The position numbers and the translations under genes are program-made. The notes below the pieces were generated by a model, which worked only from the letters and a program-made list of their open reading frames with translations, ran no database searches and had not been told where the DNA came from. 64,000 bases of DNA, taken from contig CM056567.1 of NCBI GenBank assembly GCA_029721515.1, positions 2,124,007-2,188,006 on the forward strand. The letters are read 5' to 3'. Numbering within the stretch: position 1 is the first letter of the stretch; the number at the start of each line of letters is the position of its first letter. Of this stretch, positions 32,933 through 44,620 are shown one piece after another. This stretch comes from Synanceia verrucosa (lineage: Eukaryota; Chordata; Actinopteri; Perciformes; Synanceiidae).

Positions 32933-33955
32933 CAGCTGTTTCTACATGTGGTGTCTGTTATGAGGGATTCATGATTGACTGTGGAGCTGAAACAACTGAA
33001 TAACTGATTCAGCGTTCAGGTCTTTTCACAAGCAAGCTGTTTTTTTTTTGGTTCCAGAGTTACACTGATTTACTTTGGCAGAATAATTTTTTTGCCATCT
33101 TTTTTTTGCAGCCTTTAAACTGTTGTTGCATTTCCTTAAATGCATGTGCACTTGAAGTCAAACTGATAGTCAAACAAATATATGTAATAAAAACATCCAT
33201 CATACATAAAGTGATGCATTAACATGTGTGCAGTACTTCAGTGTTCATGGACAAGGAGATAACTTTATCATTTCTCTCATTAATTCTGATAATTATTACA
33301 GTCACTTAGGTTTTTTTTTTTCTGCCATACACAGCACCGTACAGTACATTAGATGATAAAATACATCAGGATATGGAGCGGTTGAGTGAAAAAAACAATA
33401 TAAAAGCAAAAATAATTACACAAAAAATGAAAAAAGCTGCACAAACACATCTTTAAATAGTGAGTAATACATATGGCACAATGTACCAACGTTGTTAACT
33501 CCACATTAAAGAAAATATAACCATACTTCCAATAATAGGCACCAAGTTACATTTATGAGGTACTCTGAGGTACTTTACTTAAGCTGAGTATTTCTATCTT
33601 ATATTTCTCAGGGAGAAATATAAGATTCTACAATATATAACAATAATAATAATATTCCGATTACATTCGTTTTTATTTCCTAAACGGCAAAAGACACAAA
33701 AACAGGCGAGATCTTCACACGCTCTGATGATATTAATATTATGGAACACTATTAAAATTATGAATCAATCACATTGATAAAATATATACATTAATATTTA
33801 TATTAATAACAATCTTATTCTTTTAATTTATTAATATATTTCATTTATTAATTTAATAAAAAATAAATCACTAATAACCATAATAATAAAGAAAAAAAAT
33901 TACAATTTGTTTTATATAATTTGATAATACATCTGTACTTGACTAGCATTTTACT

Positions 33956-34012
33956 TAGCAGTAGTAGTACTAGCAGTAGTAGTAATAGTAGTAGTACTAG
34001 TAGTAATACTAT
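33956..34012. repeat. Degenerate (AGT)n tract
   Basis: Imperfect AGT/ACT triplets just upstream of the slc45a4 promoter block. Confidence 0.8.
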
Positions 34013-34109
34013 GTATGCCTCAATAAGTTACAAGAATGAGCAGAGACGTTAAATAAAATACTGAAGGACCATTAAATGTTATTTATTTTTATTTCACATT
34101 TAAATTTCA

Positions 34110-34347
34110 GCCCGGGTGTAGAACTATGGGAAGCCCCGCCCCTTTATGCAAATTAGGCGTGACGTCTACGGAAGTGGGCGCTTCGTCTCTCCTTCCGACA
34201 GCGACTCCTTTAAAGGCGTATTTAAAGCCCCGGCTGCGGTTGCAGGAGCAGTGGATAACCTATGCAGCGAAAAGCCGACCGACCGACCGACCAACCGACC
34301 GACAGCGGACAAACACACGGAGGCAGCGGCTGACTCGACCCGGCCAG
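34110..34347 (+). promoter_or_regulatory. slc45a4: CpG-rich promoter and non-coding first exon, probably slc45a4
   Basis: G+C and CpG rise sharply here. In order: octamer ATGCAAAT (34,146-34,153), CRE-like TGACGTC (34,160-34,166), ETS site ACGGAAGTG (34,168-34,176) and a TATA-like TATTTAAAG (34,219-34,227), which places a start near 34,250. The transcript would carry a CCGA repeat in its leader and end at the strong donor CAG|GTGAGC (exon end 34,347). The next plus-strand coding sequence is the slc45a4 first coding exon 17.7 kb downstream. That link is inference. Confidence 0.55.
34275..34303. repeat. (CCGA)n repeat in the 5' leader exon
   Basis: About seven CCGA units, one altered to CCAA, lie within the predicted non-coding first exon. 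Confidence 0.85.
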
Positions 34348-34468
34348 GTGAGCTCCGTGTCCGCCCGGAGCACCGGCGACCAGAGGGGACGGGTTTTTAA
34401 CGATTTGTAGCCGAGGCTGGGTCCGCTGAGGGCAGGAATACACAGCATCTCAGGTTGCTGCTGCAGAG

Positions 34469-34495
34469 AGGAGGAGGAGGAGGAGGAGGAGGAGG
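34469..34495. repeat. (GAG)n microsatellite
   Basis: Nine GAG/AGG triplets shortly downstream of the first-exon donor. Confidence 0.95.
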
Positions 34496-34930
34496 CATAT
34501 ACAGTAGTTTGTGGAGGCCTGAGTCAAAAACAAAAAGAGAGGAGAGGCTGGAGGTCCAGTCAGACCTTAAAGTGCCTGTAAATAGTGGTGTTTACATGTA
34601 AAGCAGGTTGAACTGCAGCACTGGTGTCCCTCCATCCCTGCAGGTCTTTGTCATTATCAGCAGTTTGCACGGACAGGTCCTTGTTTTACTGTTGAAATAA
34701 ACCCTGAACTCCAGTTTCCTGCAGAAAAAAAGAGTTCGGCTGGGTGTCTTCACTGTTAAGAGTGAAGAAACATGAGGAAGTGTGCTGCTCTTCATCTGGT
34801 TTAAATGATGGAGTGTTACTCTGTCTGCAGTTCAAGAGTTAAGTCTTAAAAAAGTGCTAATTCATGAATTAGTTAATCTTTAAAAATGTGAATATTTGCT
34901 ACTTTTCTTTGGTGTTTTATGGTTGTATAT

Positions 34931-34935
<5 letters not shown>

Positions 34936-35013
<78 letters not shown>

Positions 35014-35030
35014 GTATATATATATACATA
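34936..35030. repeat. (TA)n microsatellite
   Basis: About 38 TA units, then interrupted TACGTATATA. This length is prone to cruciform formation and assembly errors. Confidence 0.97.
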
Positions 35031-35316
35031 CATCCATATACATTCATTTGGCACAATGTATGTCCTTTTTAAATGACTCTGCACGTTTCTGCAGCTTCAT
35101 CACATTACTGGTGCAAAGGCTGAGGAGTGTGTGTGCATTCTGCTTTATTGGCAGCTGTTGATTTATTTTAATGCTGCTGTGCAGGAGAGAGTAAGAGCGG
35201 ATGTTTTTTTTCTGCTGCATTGATCCTAACGCTGCTCACACTGTGAAAACCTGCTGTGTTTGTGTATGCTTTGCTTATCTGCTGAGTCCTAACTCTTTGT
35301 TTTTGTGTGTGTGCAG

Positions 35317-35402
35317 GTACGACTGCAGGGCCTGGACCAAAAAAACCCAGCAGAAAAACAGTGACGCCTCAATGACATTTATGACGCTTTCAAGGCCTTT
35401 AG
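35317..35402 (+). other. slc45a4: Possible second non-coding 5' exon (slc45a4)
   Basis: A pyrimidine/GT-rich tract ending GTGCAG precedes the segment, and CTTTAG|GTGAGTC, a consensus donor, ends it. It has an ATG whose frame does not join the slc45a4 frame, so it would be untranslated or hold a short upstream frame. Splice-site quality is the only evidence. Confidence 0.35.
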
Positions 35403-36211
35403 GTGAGTCTCACAATGTAAAAAAACAAGCTCCTTGTGTTTGTTGTTTTGCTGTTTGGACCCAAAGAGTGATGTAAATATCCAACATTTCTACATCCGTC
35501 ATGTGTTTCTGTTCTGCTGAAAGCCACAACCAGAACGAGCAGAGCAATGCACAGCATGTGGTCATGATTCAGGCTTCTTTCCTTTTTTTAAAGTCATCTG
35601 CGTCCTCTTTGCTTTCGACGTGCGATGCCCGCTGGAGACCAGCAGCTTCAGCTGAAGTGAAAGCAATCGACTTCCTCTTGATGAAATGTTTGCTGACGAG
35701 CAGCGGGTGTTGAGTCAGCATCGTCTTATTACCGACAAAATGCAACCAGACACATGTAGTCATGAGCAGACAGTCACATGAGCTGCATACACACAGTAAC
35801 TTAAACGTACATTTGCACAGATGTGCAAACAGAAGAACCGCAGCCGTATCCATACATGCACAGAGGAGGGGCTTGTGATCATCTTCCCATATACAAATAT
35901 CTGGATACTTTGCATGCAGGACTGGATCAAATTTCCATAAGCAGCATGTTCATGGAATGTCCCAACATCTTGTTTTCTTCATGTCCCTCACAGAGATACC
36001 AGTGTCTTTCTTTCACACTCATGAGGAAGATTTCAGGTTTGTAACTGCAATATTTAAGCAGGACTTTTACTCACAAAGTGCGCCACGTTAAATTCACTAC
36101 TTTTAATTAACTTCTCGGTGGGAGTCGACCTTTTTTAACCAAGAGACTTTAGATGTTGCTTTCCACTGGAAGAACTCCTCTGATAATGTATCCAACTCTT
36201 CCTTATCCTGC

Positions 36212-36225
36212 GTTACCAAGGCAAC
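36212..36225. promoter_or_regulatory. RFX X-box-like motif
   Basis: GTTACCAAGGCAAC fits GTNRCC-N2-RGYAAC exactly. It is intronic to the presumed slc45a4 leader. Confidence 0.4.
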
Positions 36226-36282
36226 CCCTGTGTTTTCGTCGTTGAACCTTTACCGTGTATTTTGACTTCATCAAAGTTGAAT

Positions 36283-36400
36283 ATGACCCTAAAAATGTGT
36301 CATTCAACGGTCGCTTGGCCCCACTCTCTTTTGTCACTTGTGGTTGCAAAAAACCAAGATGGCGACGGTCTGAGTGACAAACGTGAGGCTTCAGAACATT
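36283..36400 (-). repeat. Dispersed repeat family B, partial reverse copy
   Basis: GTGGTTGCAAAAAACCAAGA and TGGCGACGG, followed by CGAGGCTTCAGAAC-like sequence, matches the reverse copy at 48.2 kb. Confidence 0.65.
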
Positions 36401-38579
36401 AGCTCACAAACCGCCGACTACGTCCACTTGTTGTGTACAGTCTCAAAGCTGTTTCCAGAAGTCAGATCTGAGTGAAGGTGATTGAAGTGAAACCCCAACC
36501 CCGTCATTATTTGCCTTTCTCTTTCTAACACACACACAGCTGATCTGGTTTTGTATCCTGATCTCTGATCCTGTGTGGAGATAACCCACTTCCTACTGCT
36601 GTGGACTTTTTCTGCACAAACCTTATCAAGTTTGTTTTCTTTCTAGGTGTGTTTCCATCACACTCTCATGTGTTGCAATTGTACTCTGAATGCTGTCGTG
36701 TTGTTCGGTTTAAACATGTGACACTCTGCCTGTTGGTGTCGGTTCAGGTGAAAATAAAAACCTCTTAACTCCTCTTAGCTTTGCAGAGTTTTCTATCAGC
36801 GGGCTGGTAAAGGACGGTTTAGGCGTGTTGTTGTTTGTTTGCATGGAGCAGCACTTCATGCATGGCTGCTTGGTTTCTGGTGGTGAAGGACTGTTATCAA
36901 AGTCAGTATCAGATGGCTGAACTGTTTTTAGCTCTGGTGTTGAGCCGGAGAAGATGGTCAGTAGCATCTCCTAAGAACAGAGACTTTCCACTTTGTTCGC
37001 TGCTGTCCTGTCAGCGCTCCTCCACGCCGTCTTAACGGACATTTCTCTTTTGTTCCTCTCCTCTCTTATCTTTATTTTTTATTTCTCTTTGTTGTCATCA
37101 CTAGAAGCAACAAGAAAAGATTTGAGCTGCAGCGATTCATCGATTAGTCAACGGTTAAATTAGCAGCACTGGACTAATTGTTTATTTAGTCTTCAGTCGT
37201 CTAATTTCTCTGATTGCAGCTTCTGACCTGTGAATATTTCCTTGTTTCTTTGCTCCTCTATGATGGTAAACTGAGTTAATGTGAGGACATCATTTCCTCA
37301 TCATTTTCTGATTAGTCCTCACAACTGAGTAGTCCAGAAAATTTCACTCTACAGTGACAATAATTGTCAGTTGCAGCCTCAGCAAAGATGCATTAGATTT
37401 TTGAGAATAAACAGACTCAACAGTTATTCTCCTTCCATAATGATCCTTTAGTAACTCCTCAGCTTTTGTGGTTTGTTTTCTGCCAAATGCATTTGTTCAA
37501 GGTCATTTTAAGCCAACGTGGATGAGAATTCCTCAGAAAAATGAAGACCTGCTGAGTGTCATGTGCTGTGATGGCTGGACTCTGTTGTTAGACGAGTATG
37601 TTATCAGTTTCGAGGCTTTTTAGTAGGTTTCAAAGTATTTCTGCAGGTCACAAACTGTAGGAACGAAGCTCCATATCTTAACAACACCTCTAATGTCACA
37701 TTTACACTATTTTACATTGCTGTTTGTGCTTTTAATTTGTTTAAATATGCCGTTGAAGATCACCTGAGGGCACAACTGTAGGAAACAGCTGGGTCTTTTT
37801 GTCTACTCGTGAGTTTAATTACTGCTCTCAGAGCAGAACAAGCTGAATGTTCCTCCTTTGGAGGTGTAAAATCCTCTTCATAAATCTGGTTATAATCACC
37901 AGGCTCCAGAAATGGGACTCACAAATTCACCAGCAGCAAGAAACCTATTAAAAATTATTAAACTAATCATATTTTCCAGCTGGTCTCTGCAGAGCTCCTA
38001 AAAATCTTCCCTGTTGCCGTTTTAAGCTGCAAAAAAAATGGCCCCGAAAGTTACAACGAGGCTCAGAAAAGCATGAAAATCTTGAATAAATTTGGCCTCA
38101 CCACATTTTGGAGCAGCTCGGCCGCCTGTGGTTAATTTTAATTCTCCATCGCTGAGCTGTTGTGAAACACTTGGAGCCTAAGTTATTACCCTAAGTCATT
38201 GTGTCCTGCAGTAGAAGTCTTAAATCAAATAATGGAACTTGCTGTTCCCGTCTTCACTGACTCATCCCGTCGCAAGACAAACTGATGTGATGCTCTCTAA
38301 TTAAATTATGGGATGCCAGAGAGGACCGTCTGCGGATCACGTCTTCGGTTTGATTTGGCTTTGTGGTTTTCTGGAAGGCAATGTCGGCGTGAGCCAAAAC
38401 AAGTCTTGATAAACTGGTCTGTCCTGCAAAACAAATATCTAGAAATTAAAAAAGAACAATGCTGTCAGAACAACGAGCCAGCTGACCGGCTCTGTTAAAC
38501 CACAGCTGTTAAAGCGTCACTTCCTGCTCCAGTCTCATCACTTTTTAATGAATTTTGATAATTTTCTCATTTATTTTAA

Positions 38580-38872
38580 CTCTTTGAGTCCCATTGATAT
38601 ATTTCAACGTCAAAGTATTTTTTCAGCAGCAGACACAAGAGGGCGCTCTCACACAGCCTGTGAGTAATATTTGGGGCTTCTGGGAGATGTAGTCAGAGCA
38701 TAAACAGACAGTATACACTACAGAGATCAAAACAGGAAGTGGAGACGATCGAGATTAGAGAACAAAACAAACTTGGTCAGTTTTGGTGAAAGTGTCCTCT
38801 ACTGTACCTCTGATAAAACAAGAATGGAACAAGATAAAAACAAACATTTTTCCATGATGAAATAGAGAGTTG
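38580..38872 (+). mobile_element. piggyBac-like non-autonomous element, copy 3 (truncated)
   Basis: TTAA (38,576-38,579) is followed by the terminus CTCTTTGAGTCCCATTG. The family interior follows (GGCTTCTGGGAGATGTAGTC, GGAAGTGGAGACGATCGAG, CCTCTGATAAAACAAGAATG). It breaks off at GATGAAATAGAGAG, so the right end is missing. Confidence 0.8.
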
Positions 38873-40101
38873 TTATGTGAGTATTTGAGTAGTATTTTTC
38901 ATCTCAAAACATGAATTATTTTTATTTGGACTCGGTCGACAAAATGTCTGTAAAAACGTTGATCATAGTTTCCTCTCTTCTTTTGTCTGAACAACTCCAA
39001 ATACATTCAGTTTAATATCACAGAAAAATATTCAGATTTAGAGACGTTTTGTTTTGCTTAAAAATGACTCGTTAATTCAAAGATGGTCAAGCTGGTTTCT
39101 GCTGACTTGTTGTTTTCAGTTCTAGATGTGAACATTTGCAGACTGGTAGTCTGGTGTTTGGGTCGCATGCAGTGATGTATTGCATCATTAGCGCTGTTAG
39201 TAATACTGCAGTGGCAGTAATGGATGCACTTCTAGGGAGCTGCAGAACATCCTGTCACAAGTTTCACAGATTACAGAATCTGTGTGAGCCTCTCTGTAGC
39301 CCTTTGTTTGACATTTATTACATGTGTCAGGTGTCCATCAAAGAAAGAGCTGTGTGGCTGTGTTAATAATGTGCGACTGCTAAATAGTGCTCCACCAGGT
39401 CGGGCCTTTGGTCACCCTTGTTTAAAAAAGAAAAAAAAAAATGTCGCCCAGCAGAATGCAGACACTGTTTGTTTTTAGTCGTAGAGCTTTGGACACAGTT
39501 TGGTTTCTGTCGAGCTACAATTCTTCCAAGCCTCATTCCTGTCGCGCTCTGACGGACAAACAGCATGCTAGGAACGAAACGTCTTTATCACAGATCAGAG
39601 GGTTTTTCTTTGACAACAGGAAATTTCAGAGGAGAAGAAGAAGAAGACGTCGTTCCTCTTGCACTGAAACACAAATTCAAATGTTGATGATGATAACGTG
39701 AGGATTTCTTTATTTCTCTGGGAGTTTGCTGTGCACCGTGACTGGCATGTTGTCGCTGTGGTGCGTTTGTGGTCGAGCTCTGTGGTCGTTGTTAGGCCTT
39801 TATCAGCATCAAGCATGTGTCTCGGCTGTGCAGTGGAATATTCCAGAAGATGACGTGTTAAAAGAAAAAGTACCGTCTTGTGCAATTCTGAAGGTGTGGA
39901 TCCTTTAGGCTGGTGTCAAACAAACAATAGTGCTTGTTTACAGCAGGGAAACTCCTGTTTTTAATGATTTTAGAAGCTGTTTTTTAGGGGTATATTTTTG
40001 TTTTTGAGCAGAGACGGGCGTTGGCAAAAAAAAAACAACCCACAAGTACAAAAAAGAACCATTTCACCTCCTCCTGGTCTCTAAATTTGCTAAGCAAACG
40101 T

Positions 40102-40185
40102 CATGCTGTGTTGAAGAGGACTTGAAACTAGCGACCATAAACTCATGTTTACTGAGGGAATAAAGAAGTAGGATCATTTCCTTGT
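40102..40185 (+). repeat. Dispersed repeat family B, short fragment
   Basis: GAGGACTTGAAACTAGCGAC and CATAAACTCATGTTTACTGA match the middle of family B. Confidence 0.6.
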
Positions 40186-40865
40186 AGACTTCTATGTACA
40201 TAAAGGGATATACAAGCACAGAAAAAACACCCACAGTACAAGAAAATAGATCCATATCACCTCCTTGCTTGCTGTTTTATTTTTTTTTCGCTGCTTTCTG
40301 GTGAGTTTAAGCCTCGGGGGGGAGGATCAACATTCACCCAATCCCTCTAAAAGGGTACAGGCCCCCTGGGTCATAGAGACAGGATGCAGGTGGGGGTTCA
40401 GTAATGTGATGTTGGGTAGGGGGTACTGTAGTCCTGGAGGTGGTGAGTTGCAGTCCTGTGTGTGTCACAGCCAGTAATGTGACGCCGGTGTGGAAATAGG
40501 CCAACGCCGCTGTCAAAACTTCACTATATCCAGCTTCAGGCGTGCAGGACTTAATGGTTTTTACGTTAGCAGCAAAACAAGCTTCTGCAGGCAGAATACC
40601 ACTAAACCTAAGAGACGCTAGAAGCAGTATAAAACAAGCATGTGAGAGCCAATCACAACGCAGCAGGAAGGGACCAGGACCAAGTGTTGCAGATTCGTCA
40701 CTTTTTTAACACCTGTTTGTGAATTTGCTGTGATGATTATGATCACAGCGTTTTACTGGAAAATTGACTCAAAAAATAGACAGCAGTAAATGTTTGCAGC
40801 TGTCCTTTTACTCATGTTACTATCACTCTATATAGCTGTGTTTTCTGTGTACATGTTGCAATGTG

Positions 40866-41250
40866 TTTACCTTCATTTGAAGTCACACGTTTGACAGTTT
40901 GGGCGCCGCCATCTTGGTTTTGCAACCATAAATGACACGAGAGCTGAGTAAGACATTTTTTGGTGGCCCTAAAGGGTATAATTATCTTTCATAAGCTGAA
41001 AACATACTGTGAAAGGGTTAAAGTAGAAATTAAACACTCCCATGGTAACGACCTGTCAATCAGCAGGTAGCCGTGCCCTAAAGCATCTCCTGCTTTGTGG
41101 TCTGTTTGACTCTAAATGGAACATAATTTACTGAATGAACATCAAGACTTTAAACTAGACACTGAGGCCATAAACTCATGTTTATTCTATTAGACTGACA
41201 TAGAAGCAGAGGAGTCGCCCCCTGCTGGCTGATAGAGAGACTGCAGCTTT
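40866..41250 (+). repeat. Dispersed repeat family B, near-complete copy
   Basis: Begins with CTTCATTTGAAGTCAC, carries CCGCCATCTTGGTTTTGCAA (a YY1-type motif on its reverse strand), the CTGTCAATCAGCAGGTAGCC core and the terminal GATAGAGAGACTGCAGC block. Confidence 0.75.
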
Positions 41251-41834
41251 AAATCTGTGGCGTTGCCCACTGGCCGTTCCTTACAAACTATAAATCTGTA
41301 CTGTATTTTTTTTCATGAGGCTCTAGTCACCTTTAACCTGGCCTGACTGAAGCTCTCTGAGTAGCCAGAGCTAAAAATAAACCCCAGGATGACGGAGCTA
41401 TTACTGGCTGCAAAGCTAGCTGACACGACACACAGCAGCTCCTCACTTCTCCTCTGTAACCTTAGCTTGTGTTGCGCTAGCGCTAGCATTAGCTCCGTCT
41501 GGCTGAAGCGGCTTCGTAGCAGGAACCTGACCCACATTTTGACCCACAGGAGGCCTCAGGTGACATAACAGACACACCACAGTTGACATGTTAAACACCA
41601 AAATGTTTTCAGACCATTAATATTATTATAGATCTACAGTATATGCATAAGTACATGTAATATCATATATAACATGTATCATATTTACAGTATATACACA
41701 AAGTTAAAAATGTGCAGTAGTGCAAAGATATTTTATATTTAGAACAAACACATACTTATCGTGTATTTATAATTAATATTGCATGTTATGTTTTGTTGTG
41801 TTCTTTTACACTGGTGAGTTGAAATCCTTGTTAA

Positions 41835-42559
41835 CCCTTTGGGTGCCATTGATGCATTTCAACGTCATTTAAAATCCAACTAATGTTGGGGCTTCTGGGA
41901 GATGTAGTCAGAGCATAAAGAGACGGTATACACCACAGAGATCAAAACAGGAAGTGGAGACGATCGAGATTAGAGAGCAAAACAAACAGAATGTGGAGAA
42001 AAAGTGGTGATTTTGGTGAAAGTGTCCTCTACTCTACCTCTGATAAAACAAGAATGGAACAAGGTAAAAACAAACATTTTTTTCATGATGAAATAGAGAG
42101 TCTCTTCTTTCACTGTTTTCAGAGTCCATCCATCCATTATCTACCGCTTATCCTCTCATAGGGTCACAGGGGGGCTGGAGCCTATCCCAGGGTACACCCT
42201 GGACAAGTCGCCACCTCATCACAGGGCACATAGAGACAGACAACCACTCACACTCACATTCACACCTACGGTCAATTTAAATTAGCCAATTAACCTAATC
42301 CCCATGCATGTTTTTTGATGGTGGGAGGAAGCCGGAGTACCAGAGAGAACCCACGCAGACATGAGGAGAACATGCAAACTCCACACAGAAAGGCCCCGGG
42401 CCGGGATTCGAACCCGGTACCTTCTTGCTGTGAGGCGACAGTGCTAACCACTACACCACCGTGCCGAGTCATAGTACAAAATATTCTGTGGGTCTAGAAA
42501 TGAAAAAAACACTGGAACAAGGTACTTTCTGTTTTATGAAACAGCTGGCACTCAGAGAG
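41835..42559 (+). mobile_element. piggyBac-like non-autonomous element, copy 4 (full length, interrupted)
   Basis: Flanked on both sides by intact TTAA (41,831-41,834 and 42,560-42,563). Ends are CCCTTTGGGTGCCATTG and, in reverse complement, CTCTCTGAGTGCCAGC. The interior is shared with the other copies but split by a SINE at 42,127-42,465. This copy and the one at 47.2 kb define the family boundaries. Confidence 0.88.
42127..42465 (-). mobile_element. tRNA-derived SINE inserted in the piggyBac-like copy
   Basis: On the minus strand it starts with a tRNA-like head: A box GGTGTAGTGGTTAGCAC and B box GGTTCGAATCC. A body common in fish genomes follows (TTTGCATGTTCTCC, GTGTGAATGTGAGTGTGAG, GGATAGGCTCCAGCCCCC), and it ends in GGATGGATGG tail repeats. 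GAGTC flanks both sides (42,122-42,126 and 42,466-42,470), a 5-bp target duplication. It is not a functional tRNA gene: the acceptor stem does not pair. Confidence 0.85.
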
Positions 42560-43452
42560 TTAATATGTTTAAAATAAAACCCAGTCTTATATTTGTTTGA
42601 TCCAATGCTGCTATCAAACTCTATTGGAGTACTCTAATAGCTGAAAATATTACTTAATTCCAACTTTTATCATTTATCCTTTATTCCAAGATGGTTACAC
42701 CGCTTACCAGCCTCGTAATCTTTGAAGTTCAATTACAAATTAAATCATATTTAAAACAGCATTTAACTCTTTTTAATAACCAAACAGTGAACGTTTGTGT
42801 TGGATTTTATTCCTGGCAGCCTTTTGGCCGCTCGTTTGATGCTGCAGTTTTTTTTTCTCAAGAGGACACAGCAGAAACAGGATTGTTATTTACATAATTA
42901 TGTGTCAGGGATGGTGCACTTTAATCAACATTCAGTTTCTAAAATGTGCCACAGTTATCTAGAGAGCTAATTTTCATGTGTAGCCCAGGTCAAATTGAAG
43001 CTTTGCAAACATGCAGGCTGTGATCGAGGCGGTTGAGTTGAGCTGAACACATTGACTCATCAGACTTCCACTGACCTTCATACTGAGTCGTCCTGACATT
43101 TGACTTCTATTCTGAGACGAGGTTCAGGTGAGGTTGAGATAAATTCAGACGTGTTATAAATGTTATATGTGAGAGAGAGAGTATGTGAAGAGCAGGTATA
43201 TTACATCACATACCAGCTGGTAAAGTGCTATAAGCCCTGCGTTATGCACTAAAGCATTTATTATTGACGCTGGTGCACGTTGATGCACATGTGCCCCCCT
43301 CCTTTACTCTCTGCAGCATGCTGCAGCACTGCACCATAACGCACACATCCAGCCTCTGTTTACCTCTGTGCTGCTCATACCCTCCATCTGCCTCCCAAAG
43401 CTGGGAATAGTCTGTTAGAGAGTCTACAGAAGATTTCATCTTCAGCTGAAGT

Positions 43453-43596
43453 CATGGATGTGCAGCTCTGGCATCAAAACACAGGAGTTCATGTCTGCAA
43501 GCTCTTTAACAACATAATTACCTTCATTTGGGGCGTTGCTGTCTTGTTCTTTTGTAACCAGAGGTGAAACAAGTGGAGGGTGTAGCTGAGGTGACA
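43453..43596. repeat. Family B-related local repeat, copy a
   Basis: TGTGCAGCTCTGGCATCAAA, then GGGCGTTGCTGTCTTG, AACCAGAGG and GTGGAGGGTGTAGCTGAG. It is repeated 262 bp downstream. Confidence 0.7.
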
Positions 43597-43714
43597 GAAA
43601 GGATCATAATTAACTCTGAGAGAATGAAAAAGTTCTAAGATGGAAACATGGATGGAGAGTCTCTGCACTCGAGTGTAGTGTTTTTATTCATCATAAGGTA
43701 CTTGGTGACTAAAT

Positions 43715-43838
43715 ATGTGCAGCTCTGGCATCAAAACGCAGGTGTTCAGCAACATTTATCTTCATATGAAGCCATTTCAGGGCGTCGCCATCTTGGTTTT
43801 TTGCAACCAGAAGGTGGAGGGTGGAGCTGAGTACAACC
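43715..43838. repeat. Family B-related local repeat, copy b
   Basis: The same block order as copy a, with the YY1-like GTCGCCATCTTGGTTTT better preserved, followed by GGTGGAGGGTGGAGCTGAGT. Confidence 0.7.
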
Positions 43839-44607
43839 GAACACAGAATAATAATGTGGAATATTTTTTAGGATGTACTAGAGTCACACTATCTTCTTGA
43901 ACCATTAGGTGTTTTTGTTTAGTTTATCCCCATCAAAAGTCACTCTATATGTGCAGTTGTGGTTGTGAAATGCTTGTGCAGGTGATGGTAGGCAGGTGTG
44001 TGGGCGTGGCCGCCGTCCCTGCTGCCGAATAAGCCGAAAGAAAATGTGACACACTGACAATTTTAACACTTTGGTGAGCACACACTTAACACGTTGTACT
44101 GTAAATAAATGGAAGTGACATCGGTTTATTATTTTTGCCAAGAACATCCGGCCAAAATTAAGTTTGCCACTCTTATTTTGAAAGTCACATCATTATCTCA
44201 ATTAAAAAAAAACAGAAAGAAACCAGAAGATAAAATGTTTCTCAGTGACATTCAACTGGATTTCTTCTCACAAAGCAGTGAATACTATCTGATTAAAGGT
44301 CCTGAAACCGCTCAGTCCATCTTTTGTTTCTGTTTGTGTGTCCGTAACTCGATGCTCAGCTTATATAGGATTTCACCTGAGCTTTTTCTACGAGACAAAA
44401 TAAACAACGTACAGTGAGAGCAGCGAGGAGAAGGTAGGATGGAGAGGAGAGGTTAAGAAAAATAATCAAATTAAAGGTCCCTTATCATTCATTATAAGGC
44501 AGGTTTAAGTGCTGTGTCAATAAAATATTAAATCAGTTTAAAACGCTCTAAATGTGTCGCAGTTTATTTCCTGTTAGCAGCTGACAGGAAGTAAACAGAA
44601 CCGAGCT

Positions 44608-44620
44608 GTTGCCTAGCAAC
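44608..44620. promoter_or_regulatory. RFX X-box-like motif
   Basis: GTTGCCTAGCAAC is a perfect X-box half-site pair with a 1-bp spacer. The surroundings (AAAGGTCCC, TCCTGTTAGCAGCTGACAGG) look like a common fish repeat, so the motif may be repeat-borne. Confidence 0.4.

Larger units (their letters stand above)
30261..34110. other. Intergenic region between dennd3 and the next promoter
   Basis: AT-rich. It holds a LINE tail (30,388-30,540), a degenerate CTAACC-type repeat (31,065-31,395) and short triplet runs. No gene or RNA gene recognised. Confidence 0.6.

Noticed and set aside
34888..35161. Tyr/Ile-rich open frames through the (TA)n tract
   Set aside because: They translate a dinucleotide repeat; the same artefact occurs at 48.8 and 59.1 kb.
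42396..42465. tRNA gene at the end of the 42-kb SINE
   Set aside because: A and B boxes are present, but the acceptor stem does not pair and the body continues into a SINE with its own target duplication.
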